From NCBI GenBank assembly GCA_005777235.1, contig SXND01000137.1, positions 1 through 42,117 of the forward strand: a stretch of DNA of 42,117 bases. The letters run 5' to 3'. Below, piece by piece: positions 41,569 through 42,117 of this stretch. Positions within the stretch are counted from its first letter, which is position 1. Every line of letters begins with the position of its first letter. A model generated the notes under the pieces. It saw nothing but the letters and a program-made list of their open reading frames with translations, was not told the origin of the DNA and did not search any database. The stretch comes from Pseudomonadota bacterium. GTDB lineage: Bacteria > Tectomicrobia > Entotheonellia > Entotheonellales > Entotheonellaceae. The translations under genes and the position numbers were made by a program.

Positions 41569-42117
41569 TGGCTTTGCCTCCTTGATGATTCTCTACTGCA
41601 TGCTAGACTTAGTGCAGAAGAATACTATGACAATGGCACGCAGTTGATGTGTCTCTTGCCTTTTTTCCTTGCCTGTGTTAGTACCTCTTGTCTGCAGTCG
41701 AACACTGGCGGTGAGCGGTGGGGAACAAGCCCGTCTTCATACACGGTCGTATATTCGCACCGAATGCCCTCTTTAGAGAAGAGGGCTCGGTCTCCGTTCC
41801 AAAGAGTAGTTGCCAAAGACTTGAGCAATGGATCTATTCCCTTGCTTCTAGCCACTGCCAAGGCTTCCCTGGTTCCAATCCTTACGAGGGACTTCGCGGC
41901 AGCTATGCGAAGGGAGGACTCTCCTTTCTAAGAGGCTGTCCGGAAACCTTCGGGCTGTATGGTCAAGCTTCACCACCGTACACTTTTTTTTTGCTCAATG
42001 GTGACATGGCATTGCACAGGGATCGGTAACTCTGCGTTGAAAACAGGCGCAAGAGTCCTCCCTCCCCACTGGAAGAGACGTACAGCACAGCGCTGCCTAC
42101 GCTGCACACGCGCTCTC
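41569..42117. other. Window end without recognisable gene
   Basis: About 550 nt that look less GC-rich than the rest of the window. Open frames on both strands (e.g. 41644-41931 and 41718-42029 rightward, 41625-41861 leftward) carry no motif I know. Hairpins occur: GCCCTCTT/AAGAGGGC (41766-41786) and CTTCGC/GCGAAG (41892-41912). The 3' half contains a run of nine T (near 41985). It may be foreign or mobile DNA, but I see no transposase. Confidence 0.4.

Noticed and set aside
41625-42029. Three overlapping frames near the right edge as genes
   Set aside because: None has a ribosome site, motif or codon pattern like the neighbours, and they overlap each other on both strands.
1-42117. tRNA, rRNA or CRISPR arrays
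   Set aside because: No cloverleaf-like T-loop signature or regular direct repeat with spacers was noticed on either strand by eye; a tRNAscan or CRISPR search was not possible.

Overview
This 42-kb window has high G+C (my impression, not computed, is about 60%) and reads as chromosome from an uncultured Gram-negative bacterium. Housekeeping genes (priA, def, fmt, rsmB, rpe, murA, thiL) sit beside an LPS-type heptosyltransferase and many accessory genes: acyl-CoA ligase, acyl-CoA dehydrogenase, amidase, luciferase-like oxidoreductase, VOC protein, PIG-L deacetylase, and NACHT/formylglycine-type remnants. This mix is reminiscent of Tectomicrobia/Entotheonella-like or similar metagenomic lineages. 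That placement is inference from gene content only; there is no rRNA or tRNA in the window to test it.

Layout. 1-130: structured non-coding DNA, possibly the end of an IS200/IS605-type element. 0.15-2.04 kb: a zinc-ribbon membrane protein, then the leftward pair B12-binding protein and meaB. 2.1-2.45 kb: an exact-consensus sigma70 promoter followed by about 140 nt with four consecutive hairpins, the last an intrinsic terminator; this is a candidate small RNA or attenuated leader upstream of a DksA/TraR-type regulator. 2.85-9.0 kb: rightward housekeeping cluster priA-def-fmt-rsmB-rpe. 9.0-14.4 kb: HAD hydrolase (leftward), then SDR, amidase, heptosyltransferase and a CDP-glycerol-type transferase (rightward). 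14.4-18.3 kb: a graveyard of broken leftward genes (NACHT NTPase with three in-frame TAGs, frameshifted beta-lactamase-fold hydrolase, frameshifted retropepsin with an intact small partner, formylglycine-enzyme-like fragment). 18.3-23.6 kb: GNAT acetyltransferase and a giant surface lipoprotein of Ig/cadherin-like repeats, Ca-binding repeats and a seven-blade FG-GAP propeller, split by one missing base.

23.9-31 kb: a methyltransferase, then a leftward block made of acyl-CoA ligase, a large UGSC-partner protein, a UGSC-family selenoprotein whose UGA is in frame, HIT protein, Uri/GIY-YIG-like protein and murA. A divergent VOC-family gene follows an extended -10 promoter. 31-36 kb: acyl-CoA dehydrogenase, two small unknown genes, a fatty-acid desaturase, and an XRE-type regulator behind an AT-rich promoter island. 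36.4-41.6 kb: LLM oxidoreductase, PIG-L deacetylase, a PD-(D/E)XK nuclease-like protein, PAP2 phosphatase, thiL, and a DUF433/DUF5615 toxin-antitoxin pair whose toxin carries a nonsense codon. 41.6-42.1 kb: a stretch without recognisable genes.

The most notable items are the selenoprotein with a SECIS-like stem, the structured RNA ahead of dksA, the Cys-to-Asp MurA (expected to be fosfomycin-insensitive), and the cluster of decayed defence- or signalling-type genes. At least five single-base or small frame disruptions occur in the window, so assembly error and real gene decay must be told apart before any of these is called a pseudogene.
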